64,000 nt of DNA, taken from Cymbidium sinense. Its lineage: Eukaryota; Streptophyta; Magnoliopsida; Asparagales; Orchidaceae. The stretch is taken from positions 281,530,413 to 281,594,412 of the forward strand of contig CM038215.1 of NCBI GenBank assembly GCA_021442155.1, read 5' to 3'. The position numbers and the translations under genes are program-made. Every line of letters starts with the position of its first letter. Position 1 is the first letter of the stretch. The notes beneath the pieces were generated by a model. The model saw nothing but the letters and a program-made list of their open reading frames with translations. It was not told where the DNA came from and did no database searches. Positions 1-12,599 of the stretch are shown piece after piece.

Positions 1-299
1 ACACTTATAATAAATTTTACAAAGTCGAACGGCGCCCTTCGAAGTTGAGATCGGCTTGAAATCATCTTCAATAATATGATTTAGTTGAATAGTAATTATG
101 TTGAGCATGAGCTTAAGCAAAAATTTCAAATAGTAATGACAAAAAAGAGTATTTGTGGGCTCATGAGTTCTTATGACATACAATTTTCACATCTTAACAC
201 CTATTTGCAATTCAGAAGAACTACATATTGGGTCGTTGGGTATGTTGATTCAAACTTTATTGGAAACCTTAGTCAGAGATAGCCGGAGAAAGATCATTG

Positions 300-780
300 A
301 TGGATTATTATAATCATGTGATCGTTGCTAAATGAAGATGGTTGTGATTATAGATAGTCAAGCTATGGTTTGATGGAACTGATCAGGTGGTGGAAATTTT
401 GTGATAGTGGTCAAATAGTCGCAATCATTAATGATAGTTTGATGACAAGAAGGTCAGGCAGTGGTATGATGGTGATAGTCAAGCAATGATTTGATTTGAT
501 GGTCATGTATAGGCAATCCAACAATGACAATCAAATGCAATTGTCTAATAAAGGAGGTTAGGCAATAGTGGCCAAACAGTAGATATCTAGTGATAATTCA
601 ATGATAGAGGTTAACAATAGTGATTTAATGGTAGTGGTGGGGTGACGTAGGTCAATTGATAGCAGTTTGATGATAGTAATAATCCAACGATAGAGATTTG
701 ATTACGAATACCAAGCATCAATCATCTAATGGTTGTGGTGGTGAAGGTAGAGTAATGGCGATTCAATAGTTATAATTGTG
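300..780. repeat. Degenerate ATGGT/GATAGT-rich short repeats
   Basis: A run of loosely repeated words such as gatagtggtcaa, atggtgatagtcaag and aatagtgatttaatggtagt, without a fixed period. The same word family makes up 7,400-8,930. The counterpart is 33,880-34,400. Open frames across it are composition artefacts. Confidence 0.6.
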
Positions 781-3470
781 TGCGCGTTCCACAAACTTCT
801 AAGCTTTGTCCATTATTTCATCTAACCCCACCCGACAACACTCATATAGAGAATCAAATTTATTTATAAATTTTAAGAACAAAATCTCGTAAATAAAACA
901 AAATCTAAAACAATTTATTAAGCTGAAGTGATCCTCATAATCATAAGCATACATAAGGTTGGATTTATTTTATTGTGATGCTTGATTTGATTATAAGCGT
1001 ACAAAATGTAGAGTTCATTTAATTCCATAATTAATATCCCTATGCCTCTAAGTATGCATTGTGTGCTTGACTAGGGCTTGTTTGGTATTAATGAGTTCAT
1101 CATATGGAGATGTTCGATTAAACTACAAGTTTGCTAAAATCAAAATTTGGATAATTTTGAATTTAATTTGGAAAGTTTTAACATTTCTCGAGATTCATGA
1201 CTAATCAAATTAATTTTGAGAACATATCAAATATAAATTGTGTATGTTTTCTCAATTCAAAATTTAAGCTTTTTAAATTGAGACGAAATTAAGTAATACA
1301 AATTTGATATTTTATTTGGTTATAACATATTCTTGAGTTGGTACATGATATATTTGAAATACTAATATGATAATTTATTTACGACAAAAGAAATTTCTTG
1401 AGTTGCCACAAAAAAATGATTTGCTCATTATGAATTTTGACATAATTTTTAGATCCATATCGTGATATTTCAGCTAGAAAATTTAATAATTGATCATAAA
1501 ATATGAATTTAATTTGCAACTAATTTGTAATTGATATATATACTTTGATAACACCAACTCAATGACCATCATTATGATAAATTTGATCATCGTTGTTCAA
1601 AACATGTCATGTCTCATGACCCTCCTACTAACTTGGGTTAACTTTGGTTAGCCTTAACGACAAGTACTCTTACCCAACAACTTTCGACTTCACCTTAATA
1701 GTGAGCTTGACATGCTCTAAGTGATTTTCATAAATCACGTCTTAAATGGTCAACTAATCTTAAAATACAATTTATATTTATCAACAATAAGGATTAGATC
1801 GTGCCTCCATGAAGCTTAGGTGTACAAAGATACATATGATTTTAATCATGACTCTCTCAACTATTGAATAGCAGAAAAAAAATTATTCCCTTCCAGCTAC
1901 AAGATAAGCTTGTTTTCATCATTCGAAGTTGTGACTCAAACAACAAACAACATAAAATATGAAAAATGGTATATATTTTAGCCTAGAAAAGTAACGTATT
2001 TTTTATCTAAACTACTTTACTTTTTATTTTTCCTCCCTATATCAATTAGCAGGCCAGACACTTTAACTGATAATAATATATAATTAAGGAGAAAGGACTT
2101 AATTAATCAATGATATGGCCTATAAATACGAGAATAAAACCTCAAGACATTTTATGAAGATATTGTAGAACCAATAATTGTATAGCTTGATGATGGGAAA
2201 TTTATTACACCCATATGTCGTGTGCTTCTCATAGTAGCTCTTATTAGTCGAGAATTATTATCATGGTGGAGGCTCAACAATCAAGGAAGACACCCATCAA
2301 ACTGTTGCGCAAGAACCCATCTATGAATCCTGTAGGAGATAACACAAGAAAAGCCAAGCTTCCCTTAGAGTTATGCCATTAAATTGAATATATATCCTCT
2401 ATTTATACATCTTAGAAGAAAATAATAAAGATGATTTATTTTCCAAAGCTAATTTAACATTGTTGTTTGTTGCTTTGTATCTTTACAAAAAAAATGTATT
2501 GTGAAATTACAAGAGTTTTTCTTATTGGGTAGATTCATGTATGATGGATGTATATCGTAATATTAACTTTTAAAAGTATGATACATATATTTTGGTTATT
2601 CTAATGTACCTATATTATTTTTCAGAAAATTTTTATGTATCATATTTGAGCATAACAATAGTAAATTTTAATTTTAATTTTAGTTAAATAATCAACATTT
2701 TTCATTATTATTTCTAAAGTCCCTCATAAATATGCAATTATCTATTTAAGAATATAAATTTTGTCTTCAAAGAAAATCCCAAATCACCCTTGCATGTTAC
2801 ATATTAGTCCTCTACTCTATATTTGAAGATGTCTTTGTCCTTCGGAATGGGAATGCCTCTTTGTTCCAAAATCTTATTGGCAATCAACAATCCCTATTAT
2901 TTTTTTAAGAATTATATGAAATAAATGTACTTTTTGTTCGTGAAGATCAAACTGTGTTAGTACTTCTAGAAAGTGTATTAAGGAAGTTGATATCCTTCTT
3001 AGATTCTTGCTCGATGGAAAATTCCTCAATAGGATACTTTCATTGCAAGTTCCTATTAATTTTTTTAGATTTGTTTCTCAAGGTGTAGGAATATTTTTAA
3101 ACCTCAAAAGTATTTTGGTTATCTTTGAAAAGATAATAGATTATTTGATAAATTTGTATCTAAGACTTAAAAAATAGATAGGTTTCCTCATAAGGATTAA
3201 CAATGGTCGTCTAACCGAGATATATTTTGGGAATGTCCAATCTTACCCATGTAAATAGAATTTTCTCATCTCAGGGCTCACTTATTTAATAAAGGGGCAC
3301 TTTATTTATTGAATTTTGGCACTAAAATAAAGTAAATATAGAGATTTTAAATTTTTGGGTGTTTGAATTACTACAAAGTAAAAGTCCAAGGCATTTGTAG
3401 TGTATTTGAAATGATTTGAAAGGGTAATTTGTGGTGCATGGGCAAATTTCAAATACATCAATTAGTATAA
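781..3470. other. AT-rich stretch without a recognisable gene
   Basis: Nothing codes convincingly on either strand; stop codons are dense and there are no family motifs. The text is almost identical to 34,390-37,080, so it is a faithful part of the duplication. Confidence 0.5.
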
Positions 3471-3790
3471 AGTGATGACTGCTGATGCTAGCTGATCACT
3501 GCTACCACTCGTCGAACCCTGCCACCGGTTGCTGACCACAACCATCGACTATCTGCAAGTGATCATCGCCACTACTACCCACCAGCCATTGCCACTGCTG
3601 GCCCCTTCTGACCAGCACCACCATTTCCACCACTAATCACCGTTGACTACCGCCACAACTGATCAACCACAACCACTGCCTTCACGATCGCTAACCACCT
3701 CCACCACTATCGTTGCCCAACACTGACTTTGTTGCCACCGCTAATCACCACCCACTACTAGTCCCAACCCCACCCGATCGCTACCAAATA
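3471..3790. repeat. CCA/CCACC-rich low-complexity block
   Basis: A GC-richer island of imperfect caccac, ccgccac and accatc words between AT-rich flanks. The counterpart at 37,090-37,370 differs by many small indels at C/G words. It reads as a degenerate simple repeat, not a gene. Confidence 0.6.
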
Positions 3791-5680
3791 CATTACATTA
3801 CCCACACTTTACCAAACTAGCAAAACAAATGATATTTGTAGAATTTTTTATTGAATAATTTAGAATAATCCTAATACATTACATTCACTTTATACTACAT
3901 TTCTTTTCAGTATTCCATTTTCACCCAATGGAACATTCAACCATGCTAAAAAAGACAAATCTTTTTACAACTTTTCGACCTTTCATTGAAAGATGTGGAA
4001 ATGAAAGTGAATGCACCCAACAATTCATTAGCATAAAAAAAACTTGTTCGAAGGACTTTAGGTACTATCAAAGAATGAATATAAGAAAAATCCTACATTT
4101 ATGTAGTAATTATTAGTTATTTGGACATAAGAAATTCATGTGTTGTTTTTAAAAATCCTATTTCTAACAATTTTCGTGACTTAGAAATCTAAAATTGGCC
4201 CAATTAAACCTTAGATTTTAAGTGGTTCCTACAAATATGGCTACTTCATTATCTTCATCGATATTTTCAACCCTACCACCAACCTTCAAATCAATATAAT
4301 AAGTTACCTAGTCCTCTTAACTAAATGATCCTTATATTTATAAGGGTGATTTCTTTATAGAGGTTGTTCCACATTCTACTTCTTCTCTAAACAAATAAAA
4401 TTCAACAAAATCTTACTTATGATTAATCATTGCCACAAAAAAAATCCTCTTACAAATTAATTCACAAGTGGTCAAATTGTTCAAAATTTCTTCACAAGTG
4501 CTTAAATTGATCAAAATTTTATCACTAAAAAGTTCATATAAAGGATCATCTCTCCATTAGTTTTACTATTTCCTTAAGGATAATAAAAGATACCATGCTT
4601 GAAGAAACCATGCATGAAGGAGTCTTATCTAGTGTTCCTTTTCCAAGGGTTGTAAAATATGAATACTTTGTCACTACTTTTTGACTAGAGCTAATTATGT
4701 GTCACTTTTTGATATATTTAACTTTTATTACTTTTGTTTCTTTTAGTTGGGGAAATTTTCCATTTTCTATATTTTCATTCTAAAAATTAAAATTATTTTC
4801 TTTCACCTTAAAAAAACTATTCTAATTTATATCATTAAGCACCATTAATATATAAATAATAAACTTCATGTAATTGGTGTCATTCCTTCTAGTTTATTAG
4901 AAGAACTTGCTAGAAAACCTTTCTCAAATTAAGAGATATCATTAACGCTTCATAGCAATAGCCCAATAGTAACACTAAGGTCCAATTACTCCCACATTTA
5001 GTTTTGATCATATAAGAATATGTTAACTCTATAGATTTGATGGTGAAAACATGTGATTACTGGATCTAATGACTTTAAGTGATCTATGCGTGGCATTGCT
5101 CCCAAGGTTTGAATCATGGTTGACTTAATCGATCAATGTATTCAAGAAGTGATTGAAAGTTTCTGAATGTTTAAAGATGATTTCAAACATTTAAGGAAGG
5201 CCAATCCAAGATTTTTGAGTTTTAGAAGGTGTCAAAAGTGTGTAGGTTACTTAGGTGTATTTTTTTTACAATTTTTGTACTCACATGCACTAAAAATTAT
5301 TATAATTCTCTAAATTTTAATAATGTTAATTTTAACTTGGAAATAAAAATTGAATTTTATTTGACAAACATTACAAATATGTCAAAAAAAATTTATTTGA
5401 ATTATTTCATAATATAAATGTATTTTAATAGATATCATTTTAATTGTAATTATTTTCATAATAAAAAAATTTGTTTTAATTTTATTTCAAATATTTGGAG
5501 TGATATTTCAAATCATTTCTGCTATTGTTCATATAAACAATAAATGTTTCTTAATTTACATGATATGTTTTAATCTTTAAAACCCTTCTTAAAACTCATT
5601 TTTTCTAAGAATTAATTACTCTTCAAATTCTTATATCTCCCCAAACAAAAAATTCAAATAGAACCCAATCTATCCTTTAA
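3791..5680. other. AT-rich stretch without a recognisable gene
   Basis: No supportable coding exon. The open frames at 3,928-4,116 and 5,229-5,417 have no family features and are broken in the second copy. 4,110-5,250 is among the best conserved parts between the two copies. Confidence 0.5.
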
Positions 5681-5686
5681 AACTTT

Positions 5687-5869
5687 CTACAACATTTTAA
5701 AACTTGAAATAGATCTCACTTTAGTGTGAGATCTCATTTTGCATTGAAGGTTCCTTCCAACTCTCCCCTTGTCATAATAAGTTGAAGAAATAGCATCAAC
5801 ATTTCTTACAAGCCTAACACATAAGGAGACCATTATTAAGCCTAGCAAAACCAATGTTGATTTTGCCAC
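5687..5869 (-). pseudogene. Small secreted-protein-like ORF lacking an ATG
   Basis: An open frame of 60 codons whose translation is identical in both duplicate copies (second copy at 39,619-39,801), although the surrounding DNA differs by indels. The first codon is GTG, not ATG; the in-frame codons upstream reach a stop without any ATG. Residues 1-26 (MAKSTLVLLGLIMVSLCVRL...NVDA) look like a eukaryotic secretion signal: a basic residue, a hydrophobic core and a small residue at the cleavage point. The remaining 34 residues are basic, with one cysteine. A 3-base in-frame indel lies just upstream of the GTG between the copies. Possible readings: a pseudogene that lost its start, a last exon whose first exon is elsewhere, or use of the internal Met at codon 13. 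I do not recognise a family. Confidence 0.35.
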
Positions 5870-7250
5870 CGGAAAAGAAGATAAAGAGTGATCTTCTTTA
5901 AGCTTTTATTTCCTCTCTTAATTTATCATGTGGGATATCAATAATATATTTTCAGGAGAACTTATGATACCATCCAAACTACTTTCAACTACCTTATGGG
6001 TTTCATTTGTAGAATTAAAAAAATTCTCTTTATGGCATGTTGGCAAGTGGTTATGAGCAAGTTGTGCTTAAGATTATATCAAAATATTAGGTGCAAGAGG
6101 TGGTCACATAATTGAAGAATATACATAAGAGTTAAACATGCATGCATGTTGCTGAATCAAAGAGATCCTAACATATGAATAGGCCAATACATAGGAGACG
6201 CTCACTATCGGGAAAAGAAGATTTTACCATTGAATTATCACTATAAAAAATTTACTTATTCCTCATTCTGATCCTACTTTTCCTTAGCCACTTGGCCCTC
6301 TAGTGAAAGGTTTTTGTTGGCACCCTTCATCTTTCTAATTTGGTATGGTTTTTTTTTTCTAATATTTCTTCAAATTATTAAATTTCCTAAAAAAAATGCA
6401 TGTGTCCCTATTAAAATGTTATTTTATAAATTAGATTCTTACTTGAAAAGTTTTTTCTTTTGGTTTGAAAGAATTTAATAGGACAAAATGTATATGAAAA
6501 AGATAAGGTGATTCTTAATTATAAGTTTTATTTGGTTGTTTTAAGGAATTTAAAGAGAGGAAAGGCTACACTTGGTTTAATTAAATTGTGAGAGATCAAA
6601 ATAAATGGAAAGAAAAATATTAAGGTTAAATTATTTTTACCCACTTGTTTAATTAAAATTAAATTAAGCAACTTTTTTATTTCATTATAAAAATTTTGAG
6701 AAGTATGCGTAACAATGATCACAAATAGTTTTCCTCACATATTGTATTATTGTACAATATGCTAAACTTCATTTCAAAATGATTGGACTCTAATATATAG
6801 CTATGAATTATTATTTTAATTAATAGTACTCAACTTAAGAATATTTATAAAGGATTTCTTCTTATTTTTGAAATAAATTTGAGAAGTCTCCATTTTTGAT
6901 AATGAATATTGTTGCATGGTAGATATTCATGCTAATAGAAAAAATGTTTAACATTTTAGCTTTGTATGATGAGCCATCTTACACATAAATAAAAGAAGAA
7001 TTGTGAGCAACACAAGAGTTTTACATTGAAATAAAGGCCCAAAAAGAAAACACCATAGACTTACCCTAGTTAAATTGATTTAACTAGTATATGTTTAGTT
7101 ACTAATGATGCTATTCTTAATTGAGAAAGGTAGATAATGGATTCTATGATAGAATTTATGAGAATCTCGAGGAATTAGAATTGCCTTCAAAAAATCATTT
7201 ATGATATGCTTGATTATTCTTCTTTAAGGACAGGATGAGAGACCAAGAAA
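5870..7250. other. AT-rich stretch without a recognisable gene
   Basis: No motif, splice-bounded frame or repeat structure was found. It is matched by 39,802-41,210. Confidence 0.5.
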
Positions 7251-7399
7251 TATAAACTTCTATTTTACATCAAGAGTAGTCATTGGTGTTGATGTTGTAC
7301 ATCATTATTATAGAAGTCATGCATCAATGTTCTTGGTGTCATCAAGTGGCAAAATAGGACGGTGTTGATGTTGTTTTTCACATCATTCATCAATCTTAT

Positions 7400-8930
7400 A
7401 AGTGATGAAATATAAATAACGTTGCTTCATAGGCCATGGTATTTTTCGATGGTATACATCAATCTTATAAGAAATGGCAAGTAATGAAGCTACTGCATCA
7501 AAAGATAGTTGTTAGTCCATAGTTGGTGCTACAAGAATATTATAATTGGATAATATTGATTAAAAGACCATAGTCAAGTGATAATGGTTAGATAACTATG
7601 GTTTGACGATGTGTTGGGAGACTATACTTAGTGGCGATGGTCGGGATATTGTAATCAGCTATGGTGGTCAAAATATTATAGGCAAAGGATAATGGTCAAA
7701 AGAACGTAATCGTGTGGCAATGGTTAGATGACCTAAATTGGTGATAAGGGTCAAATAACTGTAATAGAGTGACGGATCGAAAGTGTTCATAATCGCAATC
7801 GCTGATTAAAAATAATAATTGGTGAAAATAAGGCGACTATAAAGAGAAATTGATGGTCCAAATCATTGGTGAGCAATGGTAATTTAAGTGATTGTAATGA
7901 CAGACCAAGCAATTATAGTCAAACTATGTTAGTTGGGAAATCGTAGCGTAAGATAGTAATCATGAGATGCAATTTGGCAACAATGGTTGAATGACCATAT
8001 TGGGTGTGGATAGAAAAGTAACTATAGTCAAGAAATGATAGTTGGGTAACCATAGTTCAAAAATCATAAATAAATAATGATGGTCCGGTGATTGTAACTT
8101 GACAATGGCGATCTAGTGACCATAATTGGGTAATGGTGGTTTTGTGATCATAGTTAGTGACAATGAGTAGACAAAATCACACAATGATGGTTTAGAGTAG
8201 TAAAGTGATGGTGGTTTAGAAATCATAGTTAATTCACATTGGTCGAGAGACCATAATCGATGGTGTTAAAGTGATCATACTCAAGTAAATGTGGCCACTA
8301 TAGTCAAGAAATGATGGTCCAAGATAATAGTTTAGAGTTGATGATCAAATGAATGCGTAGGTAATGGTGATACAGTCACCATAATCTAGCATGATAGTCA
8401 AGAGATCTAGTCAAGTACTAGTGGTTAGGCAATTATAATCGAGTGAGGGTGGTTGGGAGATTATAGATGGGTTATAATGGTAGGAAAATCATAAAATGGC
8501 AACTATAATTCATCTCTTTGGGAAGTGATGAGGACTAGGAGACCATAAATGATCGAGCTGTACTTTGATGATAATAGTCAGATGACAATAATGTGATTAT
8601 AGATGTCAAATAATAGTAATTTGATGTTGGCAACTTGATGATGGTGAAGGTCAATCAACAGTCTAATGGTGATAATCGTTTTGATGATGATTGTCATGCA
8701 ATAGTGGTCCAATAATGCCAAGCCACAGCTAACAATAAGGGAGATAGTGTTCAAATGATGGAAATCAAGAAATGGTCCTATGTTGAATGTCGATCGTAAG
8801 TTTAATTGTAGTAATGAGATGTTGAGTAATAAACCTAACGCCAATGGTGGGATAGTAGAATTCTAACAATGATGGTTTGATCATGGTGATCAAGCATTGG
8901 TTGTTCAATGACCGAGTTGGGTTAAGTCAA
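7400..8930. repeat. Long degenerate ATGGT/TCATAGT repeat field
   Basis: About 1.5 kb built of imperfectly repeated words such as gataatggttagataac, accatagtcaagtgat, atgatggtttag and gtgatcatagttag, at spacings of roughly 20-40 bases. No single unit length dominates. The counterpart is 41,480-42,900. The minus-strand open frame at 8,578-8,844 is a by-product of this composition. Confidence 0.6.
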
Positions 8931-8960
8931 TCTAACGCTAGATCGAGGTCATTTTATGAC

Positions 8961-9740
8961 TCGAGCGCTTGATTAGTTGATTATCAAGTCATGAAATATT
9001 TATAACCTGACTAATTTTGATGTTCTGAATGCGATGGTGAAGTCCGTTCATCGATTGGAGGTTATTTGGATTAATTTTGATGATGTCTAGAGTATTTCAG
9101 CCTCGATTTGCACACCTGATTATTCGACATTTGCACAGACTCATCCAAATTGAGCGCGAATAATCTCATTTGATAGATTTTGATATTTCAAAGCTAACGA
9201 CAAAATCAATTTCATGAACGGGAGTCGTTTGGCTTGCATCGGCACCTCCTGACTTCGATATGCGTGCAAGAATATTGACAACTCGAGCACTTAATCAGTT
9301 GATTATTAAGTTGTGTTATATTTATATCATGACCAATTTCCAATTTCAATGTGATGACAAAGTCCGCTCGATCGGAGGTCCTTTGGATTGATTTTGGCAC
9401 GCCTAGTGTATTTCACCACCTATGCGGCTATCACTTAAAATCATTCGACATTTAGATGACGCATAATTGAGCATACGCCTCATTTGATAGTTTTCAATAT
9501 TTTGAAGCTAACAAAGATGATCAATTTCATGAACGAGATGACATCATCACTACTTCTCCACTCTGATATGCATGTCGACACATTGTTATCTCGAGCGTTA
9601 ATCGATTGATCATTAGATTTTGCAATATCTATATTCTGATCAATACATTCTGAACACAACGGAATTCCATTCATCAATTGGAAGTGGTTTCACCATTTTC
9701 GCGGACGCTCGCATTTTGAGCCTCAATTTGCACTATCACC
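8961..9740. repeat. ~310-bp tandem repeat, about 2.5 units
   Basis: Three successive blocks start with closely similar text: tcgagcgcttgattagttga at 8,961, tcgagcacttaatcagttga at 9,283 and tcgagcgttaatcgattgat at 9,591, spacings of 322 and 308 bases. Within each unit further landmarks recur in the same order: a 'catcgattggaggt'-type word, 'agcctcgatttgc', 'attcgacatttg', 'tctcatttgatag' and 'gatcaatttcatgaacg'. The third unit is truncated at about 9,740. Units have diverged considerably from one another, so the array is old. Confidence 0.85.
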
Positions 9741-10416
9741 TCCAAAGTCCGTCAATTGATGAGCTTATCTTGATTTATGACATATATGTGGGGGTCAACA
9801 AGTTGACTGTAATATTTTTAAAAATAAGTTTTCATTCCGACCGAATTCTACATTTGTAGTCAAAAGAGACATCGATAACCCATAATCTAGATAACATTAT
9901 TAGCTTCAATGTTTGGCATGTGTAACCAATGGGCTTTTACTTCATAATCAATTACTTTCAAACTTTCTTAAGCATACTAGATTAATATTATCATGAATCC
10001 TGGCTTGAAATACTTCATAAAAGCTTTAGGAACCTAAGGCATCAATCCTCCATAGAGTTATGCATCAATTGATATATTTTCTTAATGGTACATGTATGCA
10101 TTCTTTTCATTTACATTTTGTAATACGAGTGTATGTATTCGTGTTCTAATTTATTATTGTGAATTTTGTTAGGTAACACCCCTTACCTAACCCGCCTCAA
10201 TTTAGGTTGGAATTTGTGTCATTCATTGATTGTCGATAATTTTTCTTTTTATCTTTCGCACCACAACAGAAGGTGGTGACAAAAGTATGTTGCTTGAGCT
10301 CTTGTTATCATTTTTTCTTTGATATTCATGTTGGACACGTTTTGAATTCCATTCTACTACGCTATAATGCCTCCCTCGCCCTGGGAAATATTAGTATGAG
10401 ACCAGTAACACGCATT
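9741..10416. other. End of segment A, no gene
   Basis: Contains 'gtaacaccccttacctaac' at about 10,171, a wording that recalls plant Ty3-type LTRs, but no LTR ends could be defined. The open frame at 10,273-10,641 crosses the A/B junction and is not a gene. Confidence 0.4.
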
Positions 10417-10515
10417 CCCCAAAATAAAGAAGAAATCAGGACTACTGTACCTTTGTACCTCTGCACTCCACTGCAGGATAATGTGGACGTACCCCAAAAT
10501 AAAGAAGAAATCAGG
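10417..10515. repeat. A/B junction of copy 1 with 24-bp direct repeat
   Basis: The same 24 bases (starting ccccaaaataaagaag) occur at 10,417-10,440 and 10,492-10,515, separated by 51 bases. Segment A similarity ends at the first repeat; similarity to the PMD exon of segment B begins immediately after the second. In copy 2 one imperfect relative of this sequence stands at 44,403 and an inverted relative at 44,455-44,477, with about 6.5 kb more before segment B'. It looks like a deletion junction repaired with short-homology template switching. Confidence 0.75.
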
Positions 10516-10639
10516 TGCCACTCAACTCATTTCCAGCTAATAAAGGGTACTTTAGCTTGCCATATGTCATCCCCACGTAAGCATATCTCTGGATACGCAC
10601 ATGTATCCAACTCCATGGCTCCCATCACATGTGTTGTTT

Positions 10640-11770
10640 GAAATGAATATTAGCTATGCTATATACATACAATAATGGGCCCAAAAAATAAACTTACACC
10701 GCAATATACCGACTCAGAGGCCATCTAGCTATATGTAAACTCGATATGGGCTCGTCATCTCTTGGACATACCCTTCATTCCAATGACAACCCACACTCAA
10801 CCCATCTATGTCTGTATGGAATATGCAATGTTAATCTGCCTACATAAACATGCTCCCACGCTCAGAATAACTGTAGGCAACTAGCCATATTCATGCGCTT
10901 CGGCTTTGTTGCCTCATGGAGCTCCCTGTACAAATGAGCAAGCACAGCTGATCCTAATGAGAACTCCCTAAATGTGTCAAGATCCTCCAGTAGGGGCAGA
11001 TACTGCAGGTGAATCTCTGAAGAAGATGTGTCTGGCATAAAGAAACAGCCAATAGTAAAGAGTATGTAAGCTCTAACATGCATACTAAGTGAAGCTTAGG
11101 TAAATCTAAGTAAGAATCGTAATACGCTCAATGCCACCGTAACAAGTTTGTGCATGCCGCCCCATTCTCAAGTCTCATGATATGAGGTCGATCGGATCGT
11201 GGTAGACAATGTGCAGCTCTCGATGTGCTCCTATCAACTCATCATAGTAATCTGGCCAATATGCCCACCGGCTACCCCCACCAACAACATTCCTCCCAAT
11301 AATAAGTGGGTCATCTATTTGAACACTCAAGATCATAGCAACATCCTGCAATATGATCATATCTCCCAATGTGCAAATGGAATGAATTTGCCGCTAAGAC
11401 CAACGCTCCATAAATGCGTGAGAAGGTAGTGATCTAAGTGAATGTACCGCATCCGAGACACACACCTAATCCAAATGCATAAAGCGCTATTAATCTAGAT
11501 AGTTTATCGTCAATCTTTGAACATAAGTTCATGAGATGCAGCATCCATAACAGAAACCTGCACAATATGGAATTATAGTTCAGTAGACAAAACTATAAGG
11601 ACAATCAATATACACAGTTTGACTTAAAAAACTTACCAAATCGATGTGCCGCTCAGGTCACCATGTAGACCACTATATTAGGGTGAACTTCAGCTGTCGG
11701 AGGGTTGTAGTCCACTACAATCTCTTCTGACGCTTCCCTCGCATGTATGGCACCTTCTTCGATAGACATC
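10640..11770 (-). pseudogene. PMD gene, copy 1, 3'-truncated
   Basis: Plant mobile domain (PMD; MAIN-like, 'serine/threonine phosphatase 7 long form-like') remnant. Reading right to left: the start MSIEEGA near 11,770; HIGDMIILQDVAMILSVQID at 11,369-11,175; then at 11,083-10,862 RAYILFTIGCFFMPDTSS, IHLQYLPLLEDL and GSAVLAHLYRELHEATK, all highly typical of the family. The exon with VIWEPYG equivalents is cut at 10,516 by the junction, so the C-terminal exons present in copy 2 (51,029 to 50,286) are missing. Frames are broken by short indels, several at positions where copy 2 is intact. PMD proteins occur both as host silencing factors and as passengers of transposons; its place beside a Mutator transposase points to the latter. 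Confidence 0.8.
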
Positions 11771-12280
11771 CTACTTACAACAAAGACAACATTTGTTTAC
11801 AAGCTATAATCAATATAGTAATTGAATTCAACATGTTAGATATAAATATATGATGTATAAAATAGATACAAAATATTTTGGTTGATTGCAACAGCTTGAA
11901 GTTAACAATAATAAGGTATGTAAAATAAGCCAAAATTCATAGTTCTATTAATAGGATTTGAATAACATGAAAACATATCAAACACATTATTAATGCACAT
12001 TATTCACTATAACAACAAATAGACAAACAACCTCCACAATGACATATTGATGACCTTAAAGCAGAAAAAAATTTATTTTATTAAACAAATGTCGCAAAAG
12101 CAACCATGTAGTTCAGATTTTTTGAATTAAAAATGATATTTTGTAGAATATTGCTTCATTGAATTCTTCTTAATGCCTAGAAGGTTGATCAAGTTAGCCG
12201 TCCTCACAATACAAGTATTGCTTCCTTATTTGTATGCCTTAGTCACATAATTTAGAAAACTGAAAGTTTGGAGAAAAATT

Positions 12281-12597
12281 CATATTTTGTGCGTATTAGA
12301 GTCATACGGTGTCAGAATTGAGTGAAATTCATATCGTTGGAATCGTAACAAAATTTTCTACAACTTTCCAGTTTGGAAAAATTTGTGATTGTGACCCGAA
12401 GCACAACAGATTTTGAATGCAAAAAATTGCTACGCTATGCTGAAAGTTCGAAAGAATCGATTTTGTGCATATTGGAATCATACGTTATCGGAATTGAGTG
12501 AAATTCATATCGTTAGAATCAGAACAAAATTTTATACAACTTTTCAGTTGGGCAAAATTTGTGATTGTGAACCGAAGCACAGCAGATTTTGTGAATG
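12281..12597. repeat. ~175-bp repeat, two units, copy 1
   Basis: Two head-to-tail units begin at about 12,281 and 12,458, each with a 'cgtattttgtgcatat..gagtcata' start, an 'atatcgttggaatcgtaaca' middle, 'attttctacaacttt' and 'aaatttgtgattgtga'. The array lies between the last recognisable transposase codons (SWIM motif, ending near 12,600) and the PMD start near 11,770. It is the same repeat as the four-unit array at 49,000-49,660. Confidence 0.85.
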
Positions 12598-12599
12598 AC

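Larger units (their letters stand above)
1..10416. repeat. Segment A, first copy of the long duplicated block
   Basis: This block recurs in the same orientation at 33,617-44,405; position 1 corresponds to 33,617. Long stretches match almost base for base (for example 4,110-5,250 against 37,730-38,910). Most differences are 1-6 base indels, with some C/T or G/A substitutions at CpG. The second copy carries roughly 280 extra bases near 39,250-39,550 and about 45 extra bases near 37,560-37,610. I find no confident protein gene in it. Whether the similarity continues left of base 1 cannot be seen. Confidence 0.97.

Noticed and set aside
85..282. Open frame at the start of segment A
   Set aside because: It starts at TTG, has no family features and is broken by indels in the second copy.
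8578..8844. 88-codon minus-strand frame rich in Ile, Leu and His
   Set aside because: It is the translation of the ATGGT-rich repeat field; its composition follows the repeat words.
10171..10190. Ty3-type LTR in segment A
   Set aside because: Only a short 'gtaacaccccttacc' wording; no ends, no second LTR, no internal domains.
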